From NCBI GenBank assembly GCA_001931875.2, contig MSJH02000837.1, positions 343,627 to 407,626 on the forward strand: a stretch of DNA of 64,000 nucleotides, in the 5' to 3' direction. This document shows positions 1-10,522 of the stretch, piece by piece. The translations under genes and the position numbers were made by a program. Each line of letters opens with the position of its first letter. Position 1 is the stretch's first letter. Below the pieces are notes generated by a model. The model was not told the origin of the DNA. It saw nothing but the letters and a program-made list of their open reading frames with translations, and did no database searches. This DNA is from Byssochlamys sp. IMV 00236 (Eukaryota > Ascomycota > Eurotiomycetes > Eurotiales > Thermoascaceae).

Positions 1-1000
1 AATTTTATAAGTCTTATAGAGCTATAATATATACTAAGCAGTAATACCTCTATCTTATAGTATTTACACTAATTATTACTAATGCTAATTAGAATATTAT
101 AGGGCTTAATTATAAGTATAGATATAGAGTATAAGCGCGAGCTTAAGCTCTTTATCTAACTTAATCTATTATATATATTATATATCTTTTCTTAAGGATT
201 AGTATAAGTATTACTATTATAATACCTGCTATAGGCGATATTAATATAAATAAGATATTTTTATTACCTTTTCTTCTTATACTAGAGAATAAAATATATT
301 AGATCTAGAGTAAATAAATTAAGTCTATTCCTTTTATAGTGCTCTTTATTAGTATTATAAGATTATAATTTTATATAATATATCTTTTAATATATACTAT
401 AAAAAGAGCTCTATATATTTAAACCCTATTCTAGCTCTTTTAAATGCTAAACTCTATTATTATTTTAATATAAATAATACTAATTTAAAGCTATTCTAGT
501 CTTATATTTACTAATTAAACTGCTCTCTAATATTTATTTCTATTAGCTATAATTAGGATAACTATTTAGGCCTTAATAAGTTAAATTATATCTTTCAGAT
601 TAATAGAATTATATATTATTATTAAGGGCCTTTAGCTAGTAAAATATAAGCCCTGCGTCGTTATATTATATACTAATATATATCTCTTATTTATAGGTGC
701 TAACCCTACTTATATTAGCCTTTATCTCCTTAATCCTTTCTCTGCTTATAAAATCTGTGCTTAAAATAATTTAACCTTATATTAGCGGGCTATAGTTATT
801 ATAAAATAATTAAACTATAGTATCCGTAAGTTAAATCTATTTTATATATTATTTTACTATATTAAGGATATTATAAGAACTCTCTTTTTAAATTTCCTTT
901 AGTTAAATACGCAGGTATATATTATTACTCTAAATAGCAGTAGTTAGTAGTTTAATCTAGTTATATCTGCCTATAAGGTTATTAAGTTTATCTCTAATAT
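1..1000. other. AT-rich DNA left of the Helitron domains
   Basis: No reading frame of more than a few dozen codons is open on either strand, and I could not match any stretch to a known family. It lies upstream of the Helitron N-terminal domain and could hold that element's 5' end or the zinc-finger leader that many fungal Helitron proteins carry, but no motif was clear enough to claim. TA-dominated composition is like the rest of the window. Confidence 0.4.
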
Positions 1001-1189
1001 ATTAGCTATACTAGTAGGTCTAAATATATTAAGTAAATATTCTTATACTAGCTTTTATAATATCCGCCTCTATTTTAATTATGCACTTAATAAGTAACCG
1101 CTATTTAATATCCCGGGGATTATTAATTTTTATACTCTAGAGGCCCTCTGTAATATAAGTAATAATTAGTACTTAATAAATATTTACTA

Positions 1190-1700
1190 TACTTATTCTT
1201 TATATCTCCTGCTTTATTATATTCTCTTTTACCCTAATAGTAGGATAGGCTATTACTAGGCTATATAATTAACTAGGATAATAGATTAAGGTAATCCTTA
1301 TTAGCAGAATAGGCTAATTAATTAAATATAGATATAGTAGCTAATATATCTATATAAGGGTTTATTTAATATTTTATATTAAGGTGCCAATCTCTTTTAA
1401 TAGTTTATTATTAATACCTATATTATAATAGAGAAGAGAAAGCTAGATTTTATATAGAGGAATTAGCCTAAGCTATATACTAAGAAATATTCCTAGATAT
1501 AGTTAAGCACCCGCGCTTAAAAATTACATAGAGGTTTACTTAATTAGTTAGCATTTACTGAGATAAGTTAATAGGTAATTTTACTAGTAATATTTATAAG
1601 AAGTATATACTATTATTAGAAGTATTACTATAATTCTATAGCTATTATAATATAATATAATAAGCCTACCTTTTTTATTATATTTATAGTAAATCTATAT
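1190..1700 (+). pseudogene. Helitron_like_N domain remnant
   Basis: The frame reads LYYILFYPNSRIGYY near 1213-1255, matching the family's 'pllFPnGe.GW' block. Further on it reads TFFIIFIVNLY near 1663-1695, matching the 'ITFTANP' block just before the Rep catalytic motif. Stops interrupt both stretches. This domain precedes the HUH nuclease in Helitron transposases, so it fixes the orientation and the approximate N-terminal limit of the Rep protein. Confidence 0.75.
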
Positions 1701-3249
1701 TAAGTAAAGATTAAGAATAAGCTTATTTAGAATAATGCTAAGGTTCTAATTTAGGATACTTATACTTATCTTAATTTAATTGCGTAAGTATTTTAAATAA
1801 AGCTAAACTACCTTTTAGATAATATTACTAAGTAAGATATCTTTAGTTAATATAGAGCCTATGTCTTTATAGTTAAGTATTAAAAGCAAGGACTCTCTTA
1901 TACTTATATTCTTTTATAGGTAAATAGCGGTTAGTAATTCCTTAACCTGTCTATTTTTAATAGAGTAATTTTAGCAGAGATTTTGCCTATTAATAGTTAT
2001 AGTAGTAAATAGTTATATATAGTAGTTATAAAGATAATAATATACTAGCTATATAGTAATTATAACCCGATAGCTATCTATATAAAGGAGGTTAATAATA
2101 TTTAAACTTGCTTTAAGCGCTTCCTTAAGCCTTTCTATAATGCTACTAAGATTATAGAAAATAGTTACTTATAATATTGCTGTTATAATACTATATAAAT
2201 TAAGGTTAAGTACCTTACTTAATTGCGAGAGTTTCTAGAGGTAAGTAATAAGTAAGTAGTTCTCTATAACCCCTATTTAAGCTAGAAGTATATTGCTTAT
2301 ATTAATATTAAACTATATAATAGTATTAAGGCAATTTACTATTTCTATAAGTACTTCTATAAGAGGCTAAATTACTCTATAGTTAAGTTTAGCTTTAATA
2401 AAATAAAAGAATTTATTAATAGGCGGTATCTAGGTATATTAAAGGTAATTTAGCGCCTTATAGAATATTATATAGATAGTATAAAGCCTTTAGTTATAAT
2501 ATTAGTAGTGCACGATAAAGACGAGTAAGATATTATATATAATGCTAATATCTCTATAGATAAAATTTAATAAATGCTTAATAATAAGATAATCTATCTC
2601 CTAGAATTCTTTAAGTATTATTATAAAAACCCTACAGCAGAGAAGTATTTCTATATTAATATGCTGCGGTACTTTATCTAGGAGAGAAATAAATAAAAGC
2701 TATATTAAAAAGGCTTTTAGATAGGATAGATTTACCCCTTAATTCCTTATTAAAGTAAGGCTTATTATTTATACTATTTGTTAACAGTTATCTCTAGCCC
2801 TTTAAGCTATAAAGCTATTTATATAGTAAGTAATATTGTTTACTCTATCTTCTAAGAGGCCTATTATACGCTTAGTATTATTAATTATAAGAATAAGTAG
2901 GTAAAATGCTTTAAAGATACTATTACCTTCTAAATAAATAAGATCCTTTATATAATATTTACTGCAGCTTTAGTATATATGCCTTTAATATATAATTTAG
3001 CTATTATTATCTAGGAGTATTTTAGTAACTTAATTAGCAATAATTTGCTAATATATATTTAGCATATATACTTTCTATTTAATTCCCCCGATAATAATTT
3101 GTATAAGAATCTTATACTATAGTATATCTAGTAGACTATAATATAGGCTAATAGAACTCTGCTAGACTATAGATTATCTTTAGTATAATATAATTAGTTA
3201 TTATAGATATTAAATATCTACTAGAAGCTGTAAGAAGAGCTTATATATA

Positions 3250-4830
3250 ACTATACTAAGTAATACAGTGCCTTTAAGTACCGCTTTATATTACTTAATA
3301 AAGGGCAGTATATAGCCTTTTTATATATTACTAAGGCTATTAAGGAGGATTTTATAATAGTAAGATTTTTCTTATATAGCCTTAGCAGTACCGGTAAAAT
3401 CCCCCTCTTTATTATATAACCCTAATGCTAATATCTCTATTTACTATAGGCAAGACTTATTTATATAATATGCTGGCCGAATATTATTATTTCTATAGCC
3501 TAATTATTCTTTATATTGCCTTTATAAGGGTTATATTACTATTTCTCCCTAATAGCTATATTACTTATAAGTATTTTTAAGTCCCTATACTATATAACAA
3601 AGATTTAACTTATAATATTAGGCGAGAGATAAGCGCGGCAGAGCTAATATAGCGGATATCTCTAATTATTTAAGATAAGATTCTTATAGTTAGTTACTAT
3701 ATCTTTAATACTATTAATTAAATGCTTTGCAATATCTATAATAATATATCTGGCGGAGGTTAGCTATTTAATAAGATTCTTACTATTTTTAGCAGTAATT
3801 TTTAGCAGATCTTACCTATTATACCTAGCGGTAATCGCGTAAATATTATAGCAATTTATCTGTAATATATTATAATTTAATTATATCTAGAGATTATTTC
3901 TCTAATTAATAATATGCGCCTATAGTCTATTTATAAAGAGAATTACTATTTAGCGCAGTAGCTAGCAGATCTTAACTATAATCTAACTATAATTAGCCTA
4001 ATTTCTCTACCCTAATATATTTAGGCGATATATAAGTTAAATATATTCTTAGAGTTAGTTTACCCTATAGAGTATCTTTAGGCAATAATTAATTTAGTTA
4101 TAAGTCTAGCTCTATTTTAGGACTATGCTATTCTAACCCTATATAATATTAATATTAATAAGTTTAATAAGATATTACTTACTCGCCTGCCTAGCTAAGA
4201 GATATATTTTCTATTATTAGATAAGTATAATAGTAATAGTAAATTAAATAAGAAGTATATTATAAAGTTTCTATAAAGCCTTTACTTCTCTTTACTACTT
4301 TTAGGCAACTTATAATTAAAGATAGGTATATTAGTAATACTTATATAGAACTATAACCTACAGTATAATATATATAATAGAACCTATCTTATTATTACTA
4401 GCATTTAGCGCTATTGCTTAAAGGTTAAGATTGCTACAGATAGATTTAAAGATAACTAATATCTTTTATTATAGCTTAAGCTCCTATTTAAGAATAGTAA
4501 GTTCTTATTCTTTTTAACTCGCGTGCAGTTCCTAGTTAAATTAGCCTTTACTATAACTATTAATAAGGCCTAGGGTTAATTGCTTTACTATATTAGGGTA
4601 AATCTGCAGATATTTATATTTAGCTATAGTTAGCTATATATTACTATATTAAAGACAATATCAGCTTAGAGACTTAGTATATTATTTAAGGAGGATAATA
4701 CTGCTTAAACTATAGAGAATATTATATAGCTAGAGGTACTTAAGCCCTTCTTATCTATTTAGACAAGACTTATTTAGACAGGAGATAGATATTATTAGTA
4801 TTTAATTTTATTAATCTGCAGGTAAAGAAT
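3250..4830 (+). pseudogene. Pif1-like helicase domain of the Helitron
   Basis: The superfamily 1B helicase half of the Helitron protein unwinds donor DNA during rolling-circle transposition. The frame starts LNKGQYIAFLYITKAIKED (near 3293), the 'L..eQ..af' entry motif. It runs through Walker A (near 3385), LLFLPNSYITYKYF (near 3541, the 'llLp.GrTaHs.F' block), the 'WDEAPM' region, QILPIIPSG, and a C-terminal block resembling 'qfPv.laFamTiNKaQGqs' (near 4526). The Walker A Gly-Pro positions are changed to Ser residues and several Gln/Trp codons are stops. No ATPase activity is expected. Confidence 0.85.
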
Positions 4831-4989
4831 TAGGCGTACTTTTCTCCGGGTAAAAATATATATATATTATTCTCCCCTGCCAACTCCTCTAATCTTTTTA
4901 AATATTCTTCTTTCCTTTTATTATTTATTTTCTTCTGCTAGAATCTTTACTGCTTAGCATTATATTAACCTCTAATATATATTATTTTT

Positions 4990-6520
4990 TCTCTGGTATC
5001 TTAGCTATTAATGCTACGCCTAAAATTATAACTAAGTAAGTAATTATATAAGTATTTACTTAAGGTTTAAAAGAACTATTATTAGGCCTAATTATTAAGC
5101 TTAATAGTCTTCTTATTATTATAGAGTATTATAATTAGTTTAACTTAACCTTTTTAAGTAATATAGTTATATTCTGTTAGAGATATCTATTAGTAAAGAT
5201 AATAGATTAAGGCTATTCTATCTTATCTATTTACACTAAGTATCTTATTTTATAAAAGCTCTTTCTTCTAGCTAATATTTACTTATTGCTAACTTATTAT
5301 TATATTATAAAATACTTAGCGATCTAGAGTTTAATATATATAAAGACTATATGCTATTAATAGTAGAGCCTTCTCTATCTTATATTGCAACTATAATCTA
5401 TAAGTTACTAGCTGTTAATAAATATCAGATACTATATATATAGTTAATAGTATATAATTATAGCAGTAAGATAGTTAGTATAGATATTTTATAGAAAAAT
5501 AGCCTAAAGTAATATATTATCTTTTAGGTAGTAGTTATAATTAGCCTAAAGTCTAATTTAAAGATATTTCCTACTATTAATATAGGATATATTCTCTAAG
5601 TCTCTAGTAATCTAATTAGTTGCTTTATGCTTAAGGGGAAAAAGTATCTTTATATCCGCGCTATAGCCCTATTATATATTTTATATAATTTATTAATTAC
5701 TACGCAGGCATTTATACCTAATATAATACTTTATAAGTATTACTATAAGGTCTTTAGTAAGGCAAATAATATATCTGCTAGGAATTAGGCCGGGGATTAG
5801 GCTAGAGATAAGGCCTCTTAATTAGATATAATATCTTTAGCTTTAGCTTATATTGCTAAGTCTATAGTTGCCAGTATTAATTTCTCCTTCTATTTCTCTT
5901 CTTATTTCTCTTCTTACTTTTTTTCCTAGTATTCTAGAGTTTTTAGCTCTATAAAGTCTAAGTTAAATAATAATAATATAACTAAGTCTAATAATAAAAT
6001 TTTAAGTAAAGGCTTAGATTTAAAAAGTACTTAATTAAATAATACTAATAATTATTTTATAGATAAGTCTATTATAGAAAAGGTCTCTAAAGAGAAAGTA
6101 AAGAAGTAGAAATAAATAGGGCGCTAAGAAATAAAATTAATTAGCTATTATAGCTTTAGATTTAACAATTTATAATTTAAATAAATACTTACTTCTAACA
6201 ATTAGCTTTAGGCAATTAGGCTATATACCCCCTTTAATTGCCTGGCTCTGCCAGACTAATTAATAGGGAATTACTTATTAATTAATATACTCTTTAAAGT
6301 AGGAGAAGTAAAAAAAAAAAAGATAGTTTAATACTAGGGGTTAGCCTAATATAGAGATTTAGCCCTGCAATTACTATATAATATATTAATAACTAAGCTT
6401 ACTATTATTATACTATAGGTAATATATTAGCTAGAAAGTATTAGGAGTATAAGGGACTCTTACTACTAGCACCTACGCATATTATATTTAGTCTTAGGTT
6501 AAGGTTAGAGACCCCTTTCT
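4990..6520 (+). pseudogene. Degenerate frame downstream of the Helitron transposase
   Basis: One plus-strand frame stays readable for about 500 codons, with stops almost only at TAA/TAG, as in the RIP-decayed Helitron frame upstream. The first third is hydrophobic and Leu-rich (for example LLLGLIIKLNSLLIIIEYY near 5080). The middle has IRAIALLYILYNLLITTQAF (near 5658-5717). The last third is a Ser/Thr/Asn/Lys-rich low-complexity tract with repeated 'SSYFSS' around 5880-5940. I do not recognise the protein. It may be a second Helitron gene, a host fragment captured by the Helitron, or an unrelated element. The consistent frame supports former coding; function is unknown. Confidence 0.4.
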
Positions 6521-6760
6521 ATATTAAACTAAAGTATATATATAAATTAATAATTATAATTCCTATAGCAGATAAGTATAAAATAGCTATATAAGATAAG
6601 AGTAGCTATAAATTACTGCCTAAATAAATTAGTTTAATAGGCTGCTTTAGCTTTAGCTCCGGCTCTAGAGTTATCTAGTATTATAAAGTCTAGGAATAGG
6701 CTTTAGTTTAAGGGATTTATCTAGCGGGTGCTATCCAAGGTCGGTGTTAAATATATTAAA

Positions 6761-6788
6761 TCCAGGGAGTTAAATCTAGGGAGTTAAA
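6761..6788. repeat. 14-bp direct tandem duplication
   Basis: Two adjacent copies of TCCAGGGAGTTAAA / TCTAGGGAGTTAAA. They differ only by one C to T change at a CpA site, the RIP target. A third partial unit (TCTAAAG) may follow. Confidence 0.7.
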
Positions 6789-6841
6789 TCTAAAGTCTAT
6801 TATAATCGCGATCTAGGGGATATTAAGTGCTATTAATATGC

Positions 6842-6908
6842 GAATATTAGCAGCTCTTATACTCTACATTTAGAGGTAAGAGGGAGGGGACTAGGACTGC
6901 TAATATTT
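6842..6908. repeat. Nested imperfect hairpin
   Basis: The outer arms GAATATTAGCAG (6842-6853) and CTGCTAATATTT (6897-6908) pair at 11 of 12 positions. The inner arms CTCTTATACTCT (6854-6865) and AGAGGTAAGAG (6872-6882) pair with one bulge and one mismatch, around a loop of about 6 nt. It could be a Helitron subterminal hairpin or a terminal inverted repeat, but no CTRR end follows directly. Confidence 0.55.
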
Positions 6909-7060
6909 GGGGGTTTAATTAAAAAGAAGGGATTTAAATAGGCTATAATATAAGACAGGATAAAGTATTAAAGCCTCTATAGTAGTTAGAGTTAAAGTCC
7001 TAATATATTATCCTAATTGCTAAGCTCTATATACTAAGTACTACTTTTTATTAAGGGCGA

Positions 7061-7083
7061 TAGCTACATAGAATATGTAGCTA
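7061..7083. repeat. Perfect 9-bp inverted repeat
   Basis: TAGCTACAT (7061-7069) and ATGTAGCTA (7075-7083) pair perfectly around a 5-nt loop. No adjoining gene or poly-T tract supports a terminator role. Confidence 0.55.
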
Positions 7084-7296
7084 AAGACCTTATTAAGAGT
7101 ATAATTAAATTACTTATAAGTATTTAAACTTTAAATAAAAATATATTCTTATAAGGCTTAACTCTTTTACTTATATTAAGAAAATATTTAAATATTAATT
7201 AAAATAAAAAAATAATAAATATATTTAAAAGTTAAAACTTTTACTTATATAAAAGTATTATAATATAAAGTATAAAAAGAATAAATTCTTTAAGTC

Positions 7297-7610
7297 TATT
7301 AAAGTATAGACTTAGAAATTAAGTTAAAATAAATTAAATAAAGTAATTAATATTAAGACTAGCTATAAAGTTTATTAATTTAAGCTAAAAATAAACTATT
7401 ATTATAAGTAAGCTTAATAAATAAAATATAGCTTAAAGAGTTAAATTTAAATTAAGCTATATAATAAAGATATTAATAAAATTACTTAACTCTCTTTATA
7501 TTAAGTTAATTTAATTTAAAATTAAAGTTATTATAAGATATAAGCTTTATACTTTTAAAAAAGCTTTAAGAACTTTAATTATTAAACTATATAATTTAAT
7601 ATTAACTTAA
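7297..7610 (-). repeat. Diverged relic LTR related to element C
   Basis: Aligns by eye with the 300-bp LTRs of element C in the same order of blocks. It starts with TATTAAAGTATAGACTTAG (compare TATTAAGATATAGGCTTAG at 24938), then GTAATTAATATTAAGACTAGCTATAA, then a TAAGCTTAATAAATAAAATATAGCTTAAAGA block and TTAAATTTAAATTAAGC. It is much more A+T-rich than the C copies, so it is an older insertion or an older subfamily. The far end is fuzzy. Solo LTR versus part of a longer relic cannot be decided. Confidence 0.6.
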
Positions 7611-8273
7611 TTAAAATATAATTATTATAGTTTTTTTAACTAAGTAATTAAAGAATTTAATTTATATAACTTATTAACTATTATAAATAATAACTTTAAT
7701 CTTAAAAGTTATATAATTTACTAATTATATAACTTATTTAATATACTTAAATTTTTTTAAATTTTAAAATCTCTTTTAATTCTTAATAAGAAAACCTTTA
7801 ATTATTATATTATTATTTTCTTATTTATTTTATTATACTATAATTTTAAAGATTTTAAATCTTTAAATAAATCTTTAAACTTATATTATAAACTATAGTA
7901 AACTATAGCTTAAAGTAATTATATAAGCAGTTTAATTTAATTTAAAGAAAAGTTAAATTACTTATAGTAAGTTTTAATTTAAAGTAAAAAAACTATACTT
8001 AAATTAAACTATACTTTAGCAGTTTAATTTAAAACTAAAAAAATTAAAATATTTATTAAGATTAAGTATTAAATAGTTAAAAAGAATAAGTTTAAATAAA
8101 TTTCTTAGACTATTATATTAGCTTAAGTAAGTAAGTATAATACTTAAGAAAAGAGAATATTAGCTTATAGTATAGATATAAAGCTATATTATTAATATAT
8201 ATTTTTTAAGATAATTAAATAGTAAAAAGAGAAGCTTAAGAATAAATTCTTTTAAATCTTTAATTTAACTATA
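7611..8273. other. Very AT-rich DNA left of element C
   Basis: No recognisable protein frame. Because C sits between matching ATAAG duplications, this stretch was contiguous with 25243 onward before C inserted. It may therefore contain the 3' LTR and flank of the minus-strand copia element E. I could not find the repeated partner that would prove an LTR. Confidence 0.4.
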
Positions 8274-8278
8274 ATAAG
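8274..8278. repeat. Target site duplication of C, left copy (ATAAG)
   Basis: ATAAG abuts the left LTR of C and is repeated exactly at 25238-25242, right after the other LTR. A 5-bp duplication is typical of Ty3/gypsy integrase. It also fixes the LTR ends at TA...TA (ancestral TG...CA). Confidence 0.75.
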
Positions 8279-8578
8279 TATTAAGGTGCAGGCTCAGGGA
8301 GCAGGTTAGAATAAATAGAATAAGGTAGTTAATACTAGGACTAGCTATAGGATCTCTATCTAGCTAATTTAGACTAAAATAAGCTATTATAGGTAGGCTT
8401 AGTAAATAAGATATAGCTTAAGAAACTTAAATTTAAATCGAGCTATATGCTAAAAATATCTTTATAAGGTTATATAATTCCTTATATAATCTAGAAAAAT
8501 ATAGACCTTGCTCTTTTAAATTAAGTAAGTATTAGCTAGCGGGTTAATTATTTTATCCCCTATACTAGTATTATAATA
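8279..8578 (-). repeat. 3' LTR of element C
   Basis: 300 bp, collinear with 24938-25237. Differences between the two copies are nearly all C/T or G/A transitions (for example GGTGCAGGCTCAGGG against GATATAGGCTTAGGG), which fits RIP after insertion. It lies immediately downstream (minus strand) of the polypurine tract. Confidence 0.9.
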
Positions 8579-8597
8579 GTACTCCCCTTCTTAAAGT
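8579..8597 (-). promoter_or_regulatory. Polypurine tract of element C
   Basis: On the minus strand this reads TTTAAGAAGGGGAGTAC directly before the LTR start. A G-rich polypurine run next to the 3' LTR primes plus-strand DNA synthesis in LTR retrotransposons. Confidence 0.7.
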
Positions 8598-8619
8598 TAA
8601 GCTCTGTTAAGACTATCTT

Positions 8620-10160
8620 TAAGCTTTAGCTTATTTAAGTAACGGCAATAAAAGTTTATAATAATTTCCTAAATATACTATAAATAGTATATAAGCTTTT
8701 TAATTAGATTATTATAACCTAATTACTTAATAATATATTATAGTTAAGGGCCTTTATACCTATAGTATTCTTATTAGGAGTTTAGGATATCTTTAATAAC
8801 TTATTCCTTAAGGCTATTAACTTTAACGGGCAATAGTAAAGGTTATCTCTATTTAAATATAAGGTCTTTAACAATAGGGCAGAGCAGGCTAATATTAAAT
8901 ATAGGATAGATATATATTAAGATAAATAAGTTAAGCTAGTAAGTATATAGGTTAATAATTTTAATAATATAGAACGGGCTAAAATTCTTTTAGTTAAATT
9001 TCTTTTAAGGGCGCTAAATATAAATATTTTAAATATTTAATTAAATAGACTATCTTATATAATAGTAATAAGCTAGGGTTTAGCAGTAGTTAATTTACTC
9101 TTTATAATAAGCTTAGGTAGTATAAATCTAGGTATAGATATAATCTATAATATCTTATATTTTTTTAATAAAGGCTTTAGTATCTCTAGCGGCAGGCTAG
9201 TTTATAAGCTAAATAGGCTTAAATCCTATATATAGATAAAATCTATAATTAGTAAAAAAAGGTAATACTCTAGTAATCTTAGAATAGTAGGAGTTTAATA
9301 TAAACTTAGCTAGAGGTAGCTAGTTAATCTAGTTATCTTATAGATAGCTAATATAGGCGTATAAGTATTATTCTAGGACAGCATTTATTCTCTTAGTTTA
9401 ATTATTAATCTTAAGGTAATAAGCAGTAAATAGCAGATTTATAATATCTAAATATTAAGTTAAGTATTTCTAGAAAATAGCAATAAATTAAAGGCTCTAG
9501 TTAAATATTATAGTCTTTAATAGCCTATAAAGCTTCTATATATAATAGATATATAATTGCGCTACTTCTTCAATATTATAAATAGCCTAGTAAGGAATAA
9601 AATACCTTATCTTTATAAGTTAGTCTACAGTAACTAATATAGTATTATAACCTTAATAAGGTATAAGTCTAATAATAAAATCTATTAAGATATTTTGCTA
9701 AGAGTATTTAGGGATAGAGAGCTAGTATAAGACTTCTTAGTAGCCTTTATTTAAGAATATAATATAGCAGTAGGTATAGTAATTCTAAGTCTAGCAATCT
9801 ATATATTAGTATATATTTAGCTAGTAATATTCTTATAAGATTAAGTTATAAAGCTTATATTTTCTAAGATATTTAAATATATACTTATTATAGTATTCTT
9901 ATAATAGGCGGGCTCTTAGCTTATTATAGTTAGAAATATATAGGCGGTCTCTATAATATAGATATCTTTCTCTTTGCTAATAGTCAGCTAGTATAATCTT
10001 AGGATATAAGCCCTTAGGCCACGCTACGCGTATCCCGGACTTGCTTACAGATTTTACAGCTAGCTAGTTAATATAGACCTAAAGCTATTATCTTTAATTT
10101 AAGATTTAAATTAGTATATAAGAGCTTTATACATAGTTTTAAGTAGAGAATTTAAAGGTA
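8620..10160 (-). pseudogene. Element C integrase and C-terminus
   Basis: Minus-strand Ty3/gypsy integrase that joined C cDNA to host DNA. Reading leftward: GLYYRDRLYISNYNKLRARL (near 9960), the conserved 'Y..rLyiP' block before the zinc-binding region; the catalytic core with LLIFIT-type and 'VDRLTK' relatives (read as VDQLIK, near 9650); then the late core block with NAVLE, YLYAYISYL and LPLAKFILNSYYSKIT (about 9400-9260). About 500 further codons run to the polypurine tract. Many Gln/Trp codons are stops and at least one frame change is needed. The N-terminal side continues across A1 at 20436. No chromodomain was clearly seen. Confidence 0.8.
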
Positions 10161-10164
10161 TTAG
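10161..10164. repeat. Target site duplication of A1, left copy (TTAG)
   Basis: TTAG precedes the left LTR and recurs at 20432-20435 after the right LTR. The LTR limits agree with those of A2 and A3, which also show 4-bp duplications. Confidence 0.7.
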
Positions 10165-10501
10165 TATAGTATAGAGGATCGGTATAAAGAATGTAATTAG
10201 TTAAGAGGTTATATGCTTTTACTTAAAGTCTTTAAAAAGTCTATAAGTAAAGCAGGAAAGAAGCGGGAAGAAAAAAGATATACCTTTTAGTTATTTAGAA
10301 TAAAATAATTAGTTTTTTTTTTCTATTATTATTTAGTATTAGTTTAGTATTAGATTATTATTAGTTTACTATATTAGTTTATAGCTAAAGCTTCTCCTCT
10401 AGCTCTACTCTAAGCTCTAAAGCTAAATACCCTTCTCTTCCTTCTTAATACCTACTCGCTTAAAGACTTTATACTAAGTCTTAATATATCTTCTTATAAT
10501 A
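10165..10501 (+). repeat. 5' LTR of A1
   Basis: 337 bp, same length as 20095-20431. Begins TATAGTATAGAGGATCGG and ends TTCTTATAATA (ancestral TG...CA). Differences from the 3' copy are almost all transitions. Confidence 0.92.
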
Positions 10502-10522
10502 AATTAGAGTTAAATATAAGGG
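10502..10522 (+). promoter_or_regulatory. Putative primer-binding site of A1
   Basis: Directly after the LTR comes AATTAGAGTTAAATATAAGG. A2 and A3 have AATTAGAGCTAAATATAGGG at the same place. Allowing RIP, it would begin TGG two bases in, as for a tRNA 3' end; the tRNA is not identified. Confidence 0.45.

Larger units (their letters stand above)
1000..4830 (+). pseudogene. Helitron RepHel transposase, RIP-degraded
   Basis: This is the remains of a rolling-circle (Helitron) transposase: an HUH-type Rep nuclease fused to a Pif1-like helicase. In order, the Helitron_like_N domain lies at about 1190-1700. The Rep metal-binding motif is near 1885-1912, read as GLSYTYILL where the family has HAH, so both His codons are now Tyr. 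The tyrosine region is near 2330-2380 (IYYFYKYFYK, Tyr retained). The helicase Walker A is at about 3366-3405 (LSSTGKIPLF), a Walker B-like stretch at about 3663-3690 (ISLII then DKILI), QILPIIPSGNR at about 3799-3831, and the final helicase motif at about 4526-4590 (VQFLVKLAFTITINKA). Recognisable homology stops near 4800. TAA/TAG codons sit at Gln/Trp positions. The length, about 1200-1280 codons, suits a fungal RepHel. It is inactive. The Helitron termini (5' TC, 3' hairpin plus CTRR) could not be placed. Confidence 0.85.
6640..7090. other. Less AT-rich strip with tandem and inverted repeats, no gene
   Basis: G and C are visibly commoner here (runs such as CTCCGGCTC, GCGGGTGC, AATCGCGATC and GAGGGAGGGGAC) than in the flanks. 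No coding frame was recognised on either strand. The strip contains a 14-bp tandem duplication, a nested imperfect hairpin and a perfect 9-bp inverted repeat, listed separately. It may be the non-coding end of the Helitron or of another transposon; no terminal motif proves either. Confidence 0.45.

Noticed and set aside
6842..6908. AATATTAG loop as a CRESS-virus type origin
   Set aside because: The nonanucleotide TAATATTAC is absent from a loop position, and the Rep nearby is of Helitron type.
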